The notes under the pieces: model-generated
What the model was told of the DNA's origin: nothing
Databases searched by the model: none
What the model saw: the letters and a program-made list of their open reading frames with translations, nothing else
Assembly: GCF_037094685.1 (NCBI RefSeq)
Contig: NZ_CP146614.1
Location: 4,154,001 to 4,218,000, forward strand
Reading direction: 5' to 3'
Length of the DNA: 64,000 nt
Source: Massilia sp. METH4
GTDB taxonomy: Bacteria; Pseudomonadota; Gammaproteobacteria; Burkholderiales; Burkholderiaceae_D
Translations under genes and position numbers: made by a program
Shown here: piece after piece, positions 33,390 to 43,553 of the stretch
How the letters are laid out: each line of letters opens with the position of its first letter
How positions within the stretch are numbered: the first letter of the stretch is position 1

Positions 33390-35879
33390 GTGGATATCAC
33401 TCAAGACCCCATTGCACCCGCTACCCGCAGATCCGGCACTGGTCATCGCAGCGCCGGCACGACTGCCGGGCGCTGGTTCTTCCGTCTTCTCGGCGCCCTT
33501 GTCCTGCTTATGGGCGCGGCCCTTGCCTACGGCGGGGTGCGCTTGCTGGCCGTCGATGGCAGCGCCTATTATGTGGTTGCTGGTTTCGTCGCGATCGTGT
33601 CGGGCGTGCTGCTCGCACTGCGGCACATGAATGGCGTGTGGCTGTTTTCGGCGCTGAGCCTGGGCACGCTCGTCTGGTCGCTTGCCGAAGTCGGCCTCGA
33701 AGGGTGGGGGCTGATACCGCGGCTGGACTGGCTGATCGTACCCGGGCTGGTCCTGCTGGCAGGCTATCGTTTCGCGGTGCGCGAACTGGTCGGCATGCGC
33801 CGCACTGGGTACATTGCAGCGACGGCGGTACCGTCGCTGTTGTCGCTGGCAGCCATCCTGGTGCCATTACTGAATCCCGCCGCCGTGATGCTGGCCGAGT
33901 CCTCCGAACCGTTCCCGCGTCCCGCCACGCCGTTCAGCCGCGGCACGGTCGATGCGCCGGACGGTAATATCGCGGCCAACCACGACGCAAGCAGCTGGAC
34001 CGCCTACGCGGGTTCCAACCTGTCGAACCATTATTCCCCCGCCAGCCAGATCACCCCGGCGAACGTCGGCCAGCTGAAGAAAGCGTGGGAGTTCCATACC
34101 GGCGACCTGCCGCCGCCGGGATTGAAGACGAAGCAATATCTGAACGAAAACTCGCCACTGAAGATCGGCGACAGCGTCTACGTGTGCACCCCGACCCAGC
34201 AGGTCATCGCCCTCGACGCAGCAAGCGGCAAGGAAAAATGGCGCTTCAACCCCCGAGCCGATGCGAAGACGCTCAACACTGGCGGCGCGTACTGCCGTGG
34301 CGTGGCTTACTATGCCGTGCCGAACGGGGTCGGCGAGTGCGCGACCCGCATCCTGTGGGGCGTTACCGGCGGGAGGCTTGCAGCCATCGATGCCGAAACC
34401 GGAAAGTCGTGCAGCGGTTTCGGCCAGGGCGGCTTCGTTGACCTGACGAAGGGCATGGGCAAGTTTACTCCCGGCTATTTCGGCACCACGTCAGCGCCCG
34501 TCGTCATCCGTGGCAAGGTCATCATCGGCCAGATGGTGCGCGACGGCCAAGACCGTCGTGCGCCGTCCGGCGTAGTGCGTGCCTATGACGTGGTCACGGG
34601 AAAATTTGCGTGGGCCTGGGACCTCGGCCGTCCGGGCGTGACCACCGAACCCGGGCCGGGCGAGGAATACACCCCCGGCACCCCGAACGTCTGGGCGCCG
34701 ATCTCGGCCGATGACCAGCTCGGCCTGGTGTATCTTCCGACCGGCAACGCCGCCGGCGATTTCTGGGGAGGCACCCGCACCGCGCTGGAGGAAGAGTTCA
34801 CGTCGTCGCTTGTTGCAGTCGAAGCCGCTACCGGCCGCGTGGTATGGCATTTCCGTACCGTCAATCACGACCTGTGGGATTTCGACATCGGGCCGCAACC
34901 GAACCTGGTCGATTGGCCGGTGGGGGACGGCGTGCGTCCGGCTGTCATCCAGGCAACCAAGTCGGGCCAGATCTTCGTGCTTGACCGCGAAAACGGCAAG
35001 CCCCTGATGCCGGTCGTCCAGATGCCAGCGCCCAAAGGTGCCGAGGCGGGTGACTTTACCGCCCCGACCCAGCCGATTTCGCCCGGCATGCCCATGACCG
35101 TCGGTGCTCCCGGCTATATCGCCGAGCGCCTCACCGAGCGCGATGCATGGGGCCTGAGCCCGTTCGACCAGCTGGCCTGCCGCATCGAGTTCAAGAGCAA
35201 TCGCTATCAGGGCATGTGGACACCGCCCAGCTTGAGCGGTTCGATCCAGTATCCGGGTTCGCATGGCGGCCTGAATTGGGGCGGCGTCTCGGTGGACCTG
35301 CAGCGCGGCATCATGGTGATGAACACCAATCGCCTTCCGTATATCGGCCGCTTGGTAAGCCGTGAGGAGATCGATGCCAAGGGTTCGAGGTCGCTGAACC
35401 AAGGAGGGCCCGACAAGCGCATGATGCCGCAAGTGGGCCTGCCTGTCGGCGCGGTGAAGTCGCCATGGCTGTCGGCGCTCCAGCAGCCGTGCATCGCACC
35501 GCCATGGGGCCACCTCACGGGCGTGGACCTGCGCACTCGCCAGGTAATCTGGCGCCGTCCGTTCGGGACCGGCTATGACAGCGGACCAATGGGGCTGAAG
35601 ACGCATATGAAGCTGCCAACCGGTACGCCGTCCGACGGTGGCCCGCTAACGACCGCAGGCGGCGTGACGATCATCGGCGCGACGCTGGACCAGTTCATGC
35701 GTGGCTTTGACACGGCGACCGGCAGGATGCTCTGGGAAGAGCGCCTCCCGGCTGGCGCACAGGCCGCGCCGATCAGCTATGTCCACAACGGCAAGCAATA
35801 CGTTGTCGCAGTGGTGGGCGGGCACCAGCGCCTCGGCACCAAGCTCGGCGACAGCGTCATTGCCTGGACCCTGCCATAA
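33390..35879 (+). CDS. Membrane-bound PQQ-dependent glucose/quinate/shikimate-family dehydrogenase
   Basis: This is an 829-residue quinoprotein of the inner membrane. The N-terminus has about five TM helices (residues 30-165), then a periplasmic eight-bladed propeller binds PQQ. Propeller motifs include AYAGSNLSNHYSPASQITPAN (split: AYAGSNLSNHYS, PASQITPAN), WRFNPRAD, WDLGRPG, NVWAPISADDQLGLVYLPTG and HDLWDFDIGPQPNL. It passes electrons to ubiquinone. The GTG at 33390 with AGGAAC upstream is the likely start. PQQ synthesis genes are not in the window. The substrate (glucose, quinate or other) cannot be decided. Confidence 0.92.
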   Translation: MDITQDPIAPATRRSGTGHRSAGTTAGRWFFRLLGALVLLMGAALAYGGVRLLAVDGSAYYVVAGFVAIVSGVLLALRHMNGVWLFSALSLGTLVWSLAEVGLEGWGLIPRLDWLIVPGLVLLAGYRFAVRELVGMRRTGYIAATAVPSLLSLAAILVPLLNPAAVMLAESSEPFPRPATPFSRGTVDAPDGNIAANHDASSWTAYAGSNLSNHYSPASQITPANVGQLKKAWEFHTGDLPPPGLKTKQYLNENSPLKIGDSVYVCTPTQQVIALDAASGKEKWRFNPRADAKTLNTGGAYCRGVAYYAVPNGVGECATRILWGVTGGRLAAIDAETGKSCSGFGQGGFVDLTKGMGKFTPGYFGTTSAPVVIRGKVIIGQMVRDGQDRRAPSGVVRAYDVVTGKFAWAWDLGRPGVTTEPGPGEEYTPGTPNVWAPISADDQLGLVYLPTGNAAGDFWGGTRTALEEEFTSSLVAVEAATGRVVWHFRTVNHDLWDFDIGPQPNLVDWPVGDGVRPAVIQATKSGQIFVLDRENGKPLMPVVQMPAPKGAEAGDFTAPTQPISPGMPMTVGAPGYIAERLTERDAWGLSPFDQLACRIEFKSNRYQGMWTPPSLSGSIQYPGSHGGLNWGGVSVDLQRGIMVMNTNRLPYIGRLVSREEIDAKGSRSLNQGGPDKRMMPQVGLPVGAVKSPWLSALQQPCIAPPWGHLTGVDLRTRQVIWRRPFGTGYDSGPMGLKTHMKLPTGTPSDGGPLTTAGGVTIIGATLDQFMRGFDTATGRMLWEERLPAGAQAAPISYVHNGKQYVVAVVGGHQRLGTKLGDSVIAWTLP

Positions 35880-35894
35880 CCTGCACCCACGCTT

Positions 35895-35917
35895 CGCCCT
35901 GCCGGCCCGGCAGGGCG
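35895..35917 (+). other. Intercistronic hairpin after the PQQ dehydrogenase
   Basis: CGCCCTGCC (35895-35903) pairs with GGCAGGGCG (35909-35917) around the loop GGCCC. No T-tract follows, so it is more likely a stability or processing element between the two genes than a terminator. Confidence 0.5.
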
Positions 35918-35944
35918 CCACTTACGACAACTCGAGGAAACATC

Positions 35945-37078
35945 ATGCGGTTGAACCATAAACATCTTGCATTGGCCGGCCTGTTCATCCTTGGCCTGCA
36001 CGTCGCCCACGCGACGCCACTTCCTGGCAAGACCATGCCGGCTTTTCCCCAAGGGCCGGTGAAGATCGAGCAGCTGGCCTATTTCCCGGAACAGCAGATC
36101 ACCGGAATCGCTGTTTCCAGGAGCGGCCGCGTGTTTGTCACCGCACCGCGCCTGAGCGTCGAGGTGCCGGTCAGCGTAGGGGAAGTCATCGACGGAAAAA
36201 TCGTGCCGTATCCCGGAGCGGGCTGGAACGCCTACCGCAACGACGGCGGCGCCAGGAACGATCCGAAATCGCAGTTCGTGTCGGCCCAGGCGGCCGTCAT
36301 GGACCACCGCGACAACCTGTGGATCGTCGACGCGGCAACGCCGAACGTCACCGGGCCGGTGCAGGGCGGAGTCAAGCTGGTCCGGATCGATGTAAAGACC
36401 AATACAGTGGCGCAAGTGGTGCACCTGGACGGTGAAACCACCCCGCCAGGTAGCTCGATCAACGACGTGCGCTTCAGCCCCGACGACCGCTTTGCCTACC
36501 TGAGCGATGTCGGCGGACGTGGCGGGGCACTGGTGGTAGTCAACCTTGAAACCGGCAAATCCTGGCGCGTGCTCGACGGCCACCCATCGACCCAGGCCGA
36601 TCCGTCGGTCGAGCTGATGGCGGACGGCAAGCCATTACGGACACCCGATGGCAGGAAGATGAACATCGCCGTCAACGGCGTGGCGATTTCACCCGATGGC
36701 GCTACCTTCTACTGGCAGGCACTGACGGGCAAGACCCTGTACAGCCTGCCGACAGCAGTCCTGCAGGACCCGGCCAGGGCCGCGAAAGCGGAACCGGTCG
36801 TGGTGGCGACGACGCACCCGGCCTGCGGCCTGTGGATCGACGCAGCGGGACGTTTCTTCATGGCCAATCCCGCGGAGAGCTCGGTCGAGGTGGCCGATTC
36901 GGTCGGTGCTCCCCTGCGCACGCTGGTCAAGGACGAGCGCATGCGCTGGCCCGACAGCTTTGCCCAGGATACCTCCGGCAACTTGTACATCAGTGCCAAC
37001 TTCATCCAGGACAGCCCCTGGTTCAAGAAAGGCGTGACGAAGACGCCTGGCGCGATCTTCAAAATTTCGCCGCGCTGA
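35945..37078 (+). CDS. Major royal jelly/yellow-type secreted beta-propeller protein
   Basis: This 377-residue protein has a signal peptide (about 1-23, LHVAHAT). Features of the MRJP/Yellow family are ITGIAVSRSGRVFVTAPR, LWIVDAATPN, SINDVRFSPDDRFAYLSD and MNIAVNGVAISPDGATFYW, with the end ADSFAQ-like MRWPDSFAQDTSGNLYISAN (20). Such proteins are probable lactonases or hydrolases of six-bladed propeller fold. It lies 65 bp after the PQQ dehydrogenase, so it may hydrolyse a lactone that enzyme makes; that link is inferred. Confidence 0.85.
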   Translation: MRLNHKHLALAGLFILGLHVAHATPLPGKTMPAFPQGPVKIEQLAYFPEQQITGIAVSRSGRVFVTAPRLSVEVPVSVGEVIDGKIVPYPGAGWNAYRNDGGARNDPKSQFVSAQAAVMDHRDNLWIVDAATPNVTGPVQGGVKLVRIDVKTNTVAQVVHLDGETTPPGSSINDVRFSPDDRFAYLSDVGGRGGALVVVNLETGKSWRVLDGHPSTQADPSVELMADGKPLRTPDGRKMNIAVNGVAISPDGATFYWQALTGKTLYSLPTAVLQDPARAAKAEPVVVATTHPACGLWIDAAGRFFMANPAESSVEVADSVGAPLRTLVKDERMRWPDSFAQDTSGNLYISANFIQDSPWFKKGVTKTPGAIFKISPR

Positions 37079-37095
37079 AGCGTGAGGGCGGCACG

Positions 37096-37122
37096 CCGCC
37101 GGCTGACCGGTCGTGCCGGCGG
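37096..37122 (+). terminator. Weak hairpin after the royal-jelly-type gene
   Basis: CCGCCGGC (37096-37103) pairs with GCCGGCGG (37115-37122) with an 11-base loop. There is no U-tract. The rest of the 275-bp gap before the porin shows nothing else. Confidence 0.35.
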
Positions 37123-37353
37123 GGCCTCCCCCCGTTTTGCTGAAATCCCGCAGCCGTCCCGAAGGGCGCTGCCCCCTTGCATGGTTTGGGCCACGCACGC
37201 CACGCCCCGCCACGGAGGTCCGGCCCAACGACAGGCCTGCACAGCACGATCCCACCGGCATGGCCTGACCAATGCCGTAGCAGATTTAATGCTGGCGCCA
37301 GACCAGCGACCTGGATAACAGGTCAATGAATAAGCGAACAAAGGAGACAAGAA

Positions 37354-38484
37354 ATGAAGAAGTCGGTATTGGGGTTCGCCGCTCTTGGCGTGCTCAACGT
37401 TGCGGCGTATGCCCAGTCGTCGGTAACCCTGTACGGGATCGTGGATGTCGCGGTGCGCCGCGATTCCGACTGGACCGCGGGCAAGGCGAGGATCGCTGAA
37501 GTGAGCGGCATGGTAAATACCAGCCGCTGGGGCTTCCGCGGCACTGAGGACCTGGGCGATGGCATGAAGGCCAATTTCAAGCTGGAGGGCGGCTTCGGTG
37601 TCGATACGGGAGCCCAAAGTGAATCGGCTTCCCTGTTCGACCGGCGCGCTACGGTGGGCCTGTCCGGCAAATGGGGCCGCCTGGATGTGGGCCGCGACAT
37701 GACCTTCAGCTGGCAGTACACGCCGGTCTACGACCCATTGGGTGGCGTCCTGGCAACCCCGACACCGACCTCCCATTCCGCCGGCAGGGCGGGACTGCTG
37801 GTCAACGGCCTCATGTTCGTGACGAATAACCCCTATAACAACGGCAAGCTGCGCGACAATAACATCAAGTACGAGTACAGCGCTCCGAATGGCCTGCTGA
37901 TCGGGCTCGACTATAGTTTTGGCGAGACGGCCGGCGACAATTCGAAGAGATCGGGCCGCCAGGTGGCGCTTGGCTACTTGACGAACGACATCAACGTCAT
38001 CTCTAGTTTCGACGTGCTGCGCGATGCAAACGAGCGCCAGCAACGTATCGTCGTCGTAGGCGGAAATTTCAAGGCCAGCGAACAGATCAAGGTAACGGTA
38101 GGCCATGCGGTACTGACGGCGGACGCGCTGTTCGCGCCGACTTCCAATGCAGTCAGCAACCCGATCGCGAATTATGCGAGTACCTTCGGCGTGGCGGAGG
38201 GCGGCAAGATCAAGGTGGCGTCGACCGGCGTGGGGGCCGACTACAAGGCAGGGGGGCGCGTAACGCTCACCGCCGCGGTGTACAACACCCGTGTCAGCGG
38301 CGACGGCATCGCAGCCAACGACTACAACACCTATGCGTTCGTGGCGAAGTACGCGCTGTCGAAACAGACCCTTGTCTATGCTGCCGTCGACTACCAGACC
38401 GCAACCGTTAACGGCGGGCAGATGACGCAAAGCGGCAAGCGCACCAACAACGGCCTCACGACCGGCATCCAGACGAGGTTCTGA
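37354..38484 (+). CDS. Outer-membrane general porin, first copy
   Basis: This 376-residue trimeric porin of the betaproteobacterial OmpC-like type has a signal peptide (MKKSVLGFAALGVLNVAAYAQ, cleaved after AYA). Signatures are SSVTLYGIVDVAVRR, SRWGFRGTEDLGDGMKANFK, FDRRATVGLSGKWGRLDVGRD and the C-terminal aromatic TGIQTRF. GGAGAC precedes the ATG. It may admit the aromatic acids of the neighbouring pathways; no selectivity can be read. Confidence 0.93.
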   Translation: MKKSVLGFAALGVLNVAAYAQSSVTLYGIVDVAVRRDSDWTAGKARIAEVSGMVNTSRWGFRGTEDLGDGMKANFKLEGGFGVDTGAQSESASLFDRRATVGLSGKWGRLDVGRDMTFSWQYTPVYDPLGGVLATPTPTSHSAGRAGLLVNGLMFVTNNPYNNGKLRDNNIKYEYSAPNGLLIGLDYSFGETAGDNSKRSGRQVALGYLTNDINVISSFDVLRDANERQQRIVVVGGNFKASEQIKVTVGHAVLTADALFAPTSNAVSNPIANYASTFGVAEGGKIKVASTGVGADYKAGGRVTLTAAVYNTRVSGDGIAANDYNTYAFVAKYALSKQTLVYAAVDYQTATVNGGQMTQSGKRTNNGLTTGIQTRF

Positions 38485-38807
38485 AGCAGTTATCACCGGG
38501 TGCTTCCGTCGTTACTGCTGGCAGACTGCTAGGGCGCGACCGTCCGCTTTCGTCGCCAGAGTCTGCTACAAGGCCGCATTCGTGACTCTTATGTTTTTTT
38601 TATGAAATCATAAAATTATTTTGCTTTCTCGATAAGTCATCTCGGTGTCAAATAGTAGAGCACAGCTTGTGTGCAGTTACCAAAATCATCCCGGGTGCCC
38701 CGGACGCATATGCTTGAGCTGATGGAGAGCATGGCGTTTCCAGAGCCGAGTCAAAAGAAGAGCTACACCAGCGCCCATTCATATTTTTGGAGTTTCGAGG
38801 AGAAGTC
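38485..38807. other. AT-rich intergenic region before the first cupin
   Basis: These 323 bp have no gene. The stretch 38590-38630 is much richer in A and T than the surroundings and contains an 18-bp palindrome. Confidence 0.45.
38598..38615. promoter_or_regulatory. AT-rich 18-bp palindrome, operator candidate
   Basis: TTTTATGA (38598-38605), centre AA, TCATAAAA (38608-38615) form a perfect inverted repeat about 190 bases upstream of the cupin ATG and 114 bases after the porin stop. It could be an operator or, with the preceding T-run, a weak bidirectional terminator. Confidence 0.35.
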
Positions 38808-39350
38808 ATGAAGGAACAAGTACATCAAGGCAGTATTCCCGAGTCGCTGCATGTCGACACCAACAACTTTCCTTACGCAAGGGATTTCACCACCGCGGGT
38901 CTCGACCTGATGCTGTTGCAAGCCGACGTGGAAGGCGGGATGTATGCCGTGCGCATCAAGTTCCAGCCTGGTCTGCAGCTGCCTACCCACAAGCACACCG
39001 GAGTAGTGCATGCTTATACGCTGGCCGGGAGCTGGCGCTATCTGGAATACCCGGACTCACCGGCTAATACCCCCGGCTCGTATCTCTACGAGCCACCCGG
39101 CTCCACGCATACGCTGAAGATCGACGACGACAACACCGGTATCACCGATGTCGTTTTCATCATTTATGGGGCTATGCTGATCCAGGACGACGCGGGCAAC
39201 GTGGTCGCGGTACTCGATGCACAAAGCCATATCGACCAGTGGACGGCGGCGCTGACGGCCCAGGGGCAGGGGGTGCCTGCCTTTATCCAGGGCGGCCGAG
39301 CCGGATACTCGGCGGGTAGGCCGATAAAGCTCGTGGCGAACGGCAGCTGA
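38808..39350 (+). CDS. Cupin of the 2,4'-dihydroxyacetophenone dioxygenase family, first copy
   Basis: This 180-residue single-domain cupin has GGAGAAG before the ATG. Metal-site residues lie in LPTHKHTGVVHAYTLAGSW (His-x-His, then Glu in RYLEYPD) and EPPGSTHTLKID. The whole sequence is closely similar to the minus-strand copy at 48570-49115. The named family cleaves an aryl ketone side chain, but most members are uncharacterised, so the activity is uncertain. It stands near the VOC-hydroxylase operon. Confidence 0.85.
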   Translation: MKEQVHQGSIPESLHVDTNNFPYARDFTTAGLDLMLLQADVEGGMYAVRIKFQPGLQLPTHKHTGVVHAYTLAGSWRYLEYPDSPANTPGSYLYEPPGSTHTLKIDDDNTGITDVVFIIYGAMLIQDDAGNVVAVLDAQSHIDQWTAALTAQGQGVPAFIQGGRAGYSAGRPIKLVANGS

Positions 39351-39461
39351 ACAGTGCAGGGGGGCGCAGGGCCGCGACGCTCTTCACGCCCTGCATGGGC
39401 ACATCCGATATCGGCAGGAGGGAGGTCTCTGCCAGTCGGCCCTCCCCGTGAGAGTGCAGGC

Positions 39462-40352
39462 CTACTTTTTCACGAACTCTTGCATGAAACTGACGAAACT
39501 TTCCGCCGCGGGAGACAGCAGTGTCCCGACTTTGGTGAAGATGCAGACTTCCCGAATGAATTCCGGTTCATTGAGCGGTTTCATCTCAAGCTGGTAAGCC
39601 TTGACAAGCGGCTCTGCGTAGGACGGACAGGCCGTGATACCCAGGCCCGAGGCCACCATGCCAAGCGTCGTGGTCATGTACGACACTTCGTAGACCGGCT
39701 TGATCTGCAAATTATTCGACCACATGTTCAGGTCCAGCAAAAGGCGGGCATTGTAGTCCCTGGTTTGCGCGATGAAGGGATACGGTTCGAGATCCTTCCA
39801 GGTCACCCGGCCCAGCTGTGCCAGCGGATGGTCCTTTGTGCAAACGAGCAGATGGCGGTCGCTTAGCAGCGGTGCACGGTGGATTTCATCATGCTGCACG
39901 CCTTCAGGGCCAACCCCCAGGTCTACTTCCTGGGTCGCGACCTTTTGCACGACCAGTTCAGGCAAGGTATCGACGAGAACGAGCTGGATGTCCGGGTATC
40001 GCGCGCGATACGCCGCGATCACCCGGGGCATCAGCGTGCATGACATTAATTGCGGTGACGCAATCCGGACAATCCCGCGCCTGAAATCCTTAAGTGAAGT
40101 AACGCTGCCGATGGCTGCATCCAGGTCCTGCTGGATCTTTTCTGCAAAGGGATAGAAATCTCTGCCGGCTGCCGACAACTCCACCTTCCGCGTGTTGCGA
40201 TCAAACAAGCGAATGCCGAGTTCAGCCTCGAGTTCACGCACGAGGATGCTGAGTGCGGACTGTGTCAGGTTCAGCTGTTTTGCTGCCCCTGTGAAATTTC
40301 CGCAGGTTGCGACGGCAAGAAAGGCACGTAACTGCCGCAGAGTGATATTCAT
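39462..40352 (-). CDS. LysR-family transcriptional regulator, first copy
   Basis: This 296-residue regulator has an N-terminal winged helix (MNITLRQLRAFLAVATCGNF, then AAKQLNLTQSALSILVRELE) and a periplasmic-binding-type effector domain. It is divergent from the VOC operon across 134 bp, the usual LysR arrangement, so it probably activates that operon with a pathway intermediate as co-inducer. It shares the strand with no close neighbour. Confidence 0.92.
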   Translation of the reverse strand: MNITLRQLRAFLAVATCGNFTGAAKQLNLTQSALSILVRELEAELGIRLFDRNTRKVELSAAGRDFYPFAEKIQQDLDAAIGSVTSLKDFRRGIVRIASPQLMSCTLMPRVIAAYRARYPDIQLVLVDTLPELVVQKVATQEVDLGVGPEGVQHDEIHRAPLLSDRHLLVCTKDHPLAQLGRVTWKDLEPYPFIAQTRDYNARLLLDLNMWSNNLQIKPVYEVSYMTTTLGMVASGLGITACPSYAEPLVKAYQLEMKPLNEPEFIREVCIFTKVGTLLSPAAESFVSFMQEFVKK

Positions 40353-40364
40353 TAAAAAACCTTA

Positions 40365-40386
40365 TGAATAGATAAATTTATTTCAC
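40365..40386. promoter_or_regulatory. Candidate LysR operator
   Basis: In the divergent gap, TGAATAGATAAATTTATTTCA (written as TGAATAG + ATAAATTTAT + TTCA) contains the perfect palindrome ATAAATTTAT (40372-40381) and TGAA/TTCA outer arms. The very AT-rich TTTATATATAAAT just after it could hold the -10 of the VOC operon. Confidence 0.4.
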
Positions 40387-40486
40387 TTTATATATAAATC
40401 AATTTGCTGTCAAATGGGGATATCGCGCCAAGGTGAGGCCGATTCGCCCGGTCTCTGATTCCCAAACTAGTCTATGAGGAAAGAAA

Positions 40487-41014
40487 ATGTCCTTTGTCCC
40501 AATCCGGGGTCTACATCATTTTGCTTACCGGTGCAAAGACGCCGAGGAAACCCGGCATTTTTACGAAGACCTGCTGGAATTGCCGCTCGTCCACGTGATC
40601 CGGGCCGATAACGTACCGAGCACCGGCGAGTACTGCCCTTACGTGCACATCTTCTTTGAAATGGCGGATGGCTCGTATATTGCGTTCTTTGATCTAGGTG
40701 ATGACGTCAAGGCCGATCCCTCCCCAAATACGCCGAGCTGGGTCAATCATCTGGCTCTCAGGGTGGATTCGCCCGCGGATCTGCTGGCCGCAAAGGCAAG
40801 GCTGGAGGCAGCCGGAGTGGAGGTGCTCGGCATTACGGACCATCACATTATCGAATCGATCTATTTCTTCGATCCGAACGGCATCCGGCTCGAACTGACC
40901 ACCCCGACAGTATCGGAGAAGGAAATGGAATCGCTTGCGCAAGAGGCGCACGAGGAAGCCGGCAAGTGGGCGAAAGAGAAGCAGGAACGCCGCAGCGCGG
41001 CCGTGGGGGCATGA
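40487..41014 (+). CDS. Single-domain VOC (glyoxalase/extradiol fold) protein
   Basis: This 175-residue metal enzyme of the vicinal oxygen chelate superfamily has beta-alpha-beta-beta-beta modules GLHHFAYRCKDAEETRHFYED and WVNHLALRVDSPADL (each cut below 20 here as GLHHFAYRCKD, WVNHLALRV). His10/His11, His near 85 and Glu in DPNGIRLELT fit a metal site. The C-terminal 30 residues form a charged helix. GAGGAAAG precedes the ATG. In this operon it may be a ring-cleavage dioxygenase, isomerase or lyase; size suits a one-domain enzyme. Its stop overlaps the next start (ATGA). Confidence 0.85.
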   Translation: MSFVPIRGLHHFAYRCKDAEETRHFYEDLLELPLVHVIRADNVPSTGEYCPYVHIFFEMADGSYIAFFDLGDDVKADPSPNTPSWVNHLALRVDSPADLLAAKARLEAAGVEVLGITDHHIIESIYFFDPNGIRLELTTPTVSEKEMESLAQEAHEEAGKWAKEKQERRSAAVGA

Positions 41015-42138
41015 AGATGGCCGAACTGAAACTCGCTGTAATCGACGTAAAGCCCGGCGCAACGATGGAGAGCCAGTCCGGCTTGCAGATGCTGCGTCCA
41101 CGCATATACGGTGCGTATGCCGAGCCCGCAGGGCGCAGGAAGGTTGCAGCGGTCATCATGCATCCCACCAGTAACTTCATGGGGCATTACCTGATCCAGC
41201 CGCTTGCGGAGCGAGGCATCTGCTGCATGGGCCTCAATTCGCGCTACGTCAACAACGATACCGTGCTACTGATGGAACGCGTCATCCAGGACCTGGGCGC
41301 AGGCGTGAAATACCTGCGCGATGCCGGCTATGAAAAGGTGGTCCTGATCGGCAATTCCGGCGGCGCCGCGCTGTCGTCCTTTTACCAAGCGCAGGCCGAG
41401 AACCTGACAGCTGTCCGCTTCGCCCATGGCGATCCCACGGGGTTGAGCCCGGAAGACCTGCCCCCTGTCGACGGCATTGCCCTGTGCGCGGCCCACGAGG
41501 GACGCTCGAGGCTGTTCCTGAACTGGCTCGATCCTTCGGTTGTCGACGAGAGCGATCCGCTCAGCGCCGATCCCGAATACGACATGTTCAACCCGGAGCA
41601 CGGACCGCCGTATTCGACGGCCTTCCTGGAGAAATTCAGGGCCAAGCAACGCCAGCGCCGCGACCGTATCGAAAACTGGGCACTGGCGCGCCTGAGGATG
41701 TTGCGTAGCGATCCAAAAGGCCCGCAGGACCAGGCGTTCGTGGTCTACCGCACGCTGGCCGATCCCCGGTGCCTGGATCTTTCCCTGGATCCGAATGATC
41801 GGGAGATCGGCAGCGTATGGGGCGATGCCAGGAAGGTTAATTATGCCGGCAATTCAATGGGGCGCTACACCTCGCTCACGGCATTCCTGAGCCAGTGGTC
41901 GTCGAGGTCGCAGGCGGACGGTCCGAGCAACCTCGCCAACACGAGCGTGCCGGTGCTGCTGGCAACTTACACGGGCGATGCCTCCACGTTCCCCAGTACC
42001 CGTGATGCCTGGTTGCAGGCAGCGCCGGGCCGCATTCGCAATATCGATATCCTGGGCGGGAATCATTACCTGGCCGGGCAGCCGGAGCAGGTCATGGAAG
42101 TCGCTGACGCGATTGCCGTCTGGGCACACGGACTGTAG
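41011..42138 (+). CDS. Alpha/beta hydrolase
   Basis: This 375-residue hydrolase has the nucleophile elbow in [13 protein letters not shown] (GNSGG, Ser near 107). An early strand pair is [15 protein letters not shown], and a C-terminal catalytic His candidate lies in [13 protein letters not shown] large cap insertion (about 150-270) is rich in charged residues. The start at 41011 overlaps the VOC stop. It may hydrolyse a ring-cleavage product, ester or lactone in this unnamed pathway. Confidence 0.82.
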   Translation: MKMAELKLAVIDVKPGATMESQSGLQMLRPRIYGAYAEPAGRRKVAAVIMHPTSNFMGHYLIQPLAERGICCMGLNSRYVNNDTVLLMERVIQDLGAGVKYLRDAGYEKVVLIGNSGGAALSSFYQAQAENLTAVRFAHGDPTGLSPEDLPPVDGIALCAAHEGRSRLFLNWLDPSVVDESDPLSADPEYDMFNPEHGPPYSTAFLEKFRAKQRQRRDRIENWALARLRMLRSDPKGPQDQAFVVYRTLADPRCLDLSLDPNDREIGSVWGDARKVNYAGNSMGRYTSLTAFLSQWSSRSQADGPSNLANTSVPVLLATYTGDASTFPSTRDAWLQAAPGRIRNIDILGGNHYLAGQPEQVMEVADAIAVWAHGL

Positions 42139-42146
42139 GCGCACAC

Positions 42147-43553
42147 ATGGACAGCTTGTTTGGCAAGATATGGGCGATGCACGTGGTGGCAAGCGATGGC
42201 AACGCCGAAGCGCTCCTCTACATCGACCGCCACCTGGTCAATGAAGTCACGAGTCCGCAGGCATTCGAAGGTATTCGTTCGGCAGGACGGCCGCTGCGAC
42301 GGCCAGCGTCGATCCTCGCTGTGGAGGACCATAACGTGTCTACCGCGCTGGATCGAAACCAAGGGCACATGGATGCGCAAAGCCGCGAGCAGATCGCCGC
42401 ATTGCGGCACAACGCCCGCGATTTCGGGGTGCGCCTGTACTCGTTGGACGACAGCCGGCAAGGCATCGTTCACGTGGTGGGGCCGGAACAGGGATTCGTC
42501 CACCCGGGCATGACGGTGGTGTGCGGGGATTCCCATACGTCCACCCTGGGAGCGTTCGGCGCCGTTGCATTTGGCATCGGTACATCCGAAGTCGAGCACG
42601 TGCTTGCAACCCAGACGCTGCGGATGGCACGCCCGAAGGACATGCGCGTCAATATCACGGGAACCCTGCCCACCTGGGTCAGCGCGAAAGACGTGGCGCT
42701 TGCCGTGGTCGGCCACTTGGGAGCGGCAGGCGGGACGGGTTACGCGATTGAATATGCTGGCGACACCGTGCGCGGCTTTTCGATGGAAGAGCGCATGACT
42801 CTATGTAACATGACCATCGAAGCGGGGGCACGGTTTGGCCTGGTTGCACCGGACGAGACGACTCTCGCCTACCTGAAGGAACGGCCTCAGGCGCCGGCCG
42901 GGCACGCATGGCAGGCGGCGTGCTTGATATGGGAGTCTTTGCAGACGGACACGGGCTTCGTGTTCGATCGCGAGATCTACATCGACGCCGGCAACCTGGC
43001 CCCATGCGTCACCTGGGGAACCAGTCCGGCCGAAAGCCTGCCGATCGACGGCGTGGTGCCCGATCCACGCGCGGCGCAGAGCCGCGAAGAACAGGACGCG
43101 CTCGAGAAAGCGCTCCGCTACATGGGTTTGGCGGCCGGTACCGCATTGCGCGACATCGCCATCGACCGGGTATTCATCGGTTCATGCACGAACGGCCGCA
43201 TTGAAGACCTTCGCATGGCTGCCCGCGTGCTGCAAGGACGCACGATTGCGCCAGGCATGTCAGTTCTCGTGGTGCCGGGATCGGGTGCAGTGCGGATGCA
43301 GGCCGAGAAGGAAGGACTCGATCGCATCTTCATCGAGGCCGGCTGCGAATGGCGCCTGCCGGGCTGTTCCATGTGCCTGGGAATGAACGAGGACAGGCTG
43401 CGGCCGGGTGAACGGTGTGCATCGACCTCGAACAGGAATTTCGAAGGGCGACAGGGGCCGGGCGGGCGTACTCACCTGCTGAGCCCCGCGATGGCTGCCA
43501 CGGCGGCCTTGACCGGCAGGCTGTCCGATGTGCGCGAGGCAATGCAAGCATGA
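42147..43553 (+). CDS. Aconitase-family hydratase large subunit (LeuC-like)
   Basis: This 468-residue iron-sulfur dehydratase large subunit has cluster cysteines in [13 protein letters not shown] and GCSMCLGMN. Other family segments are [21 protein letters not shown] (pieces [27 protein letters not shown]) and the C-terminal [20 protein letters not shown]. It resembles 3-isopropylmalate dehydratase but lies in a catabolic operon with a hydroxylase and hydrolase. It is probably a paralogue acting on a 2-substituted malate, maleate or similar dicarboxylate. It overlaps leuD-like (ATGA). Confidence 0.85.
   Translation: MDSLFGKIWAMHVVASDGNAEALLYIDRHLVNEVTSPQAFEGIRSAGRPLRRPASILAVEDHNVSTALDRNQGHMDAQSREQIAALRHNARDFGVRLYSLDDSRQGIVHVVGPEQGFVHPGMTVVCGDSHTSTLGAFGAVAFGIGTSEVEHVLATQTLRMARPKDMRVNITGTLPTWVSAKDVALAVVGHLGAAGGTGYAIEYAGDTVRGFSMEERMTLCNMTIEAGARFGLVAPDETTLAYLKERPQAPAGHAWQAACLIWESLQTDTGFVFDREIYIDAGNLAPCVTWGTSPAESLPIDGVVPDPRAAQSREEQDALEKALRYMGLAAGTALRDIAIDRVFIGSCTNGRIEDLRMAARVLQGRTIAPGMSVLVVPGSGAVRMQAEKEGLDRIFIEAGCEWRLPGCSMCLGMNEDRLRPGERCASTSNRNFEGRQGPGGRTHLLSPAMAATAALTGRLSDVREAMQA

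Noticed and set aside
37354..38496. Long minus-strand frame opposite the first porin and beyond
   Set aside because: Spans the antisense of two clear genes and the gap; composition typical of shadow frames.
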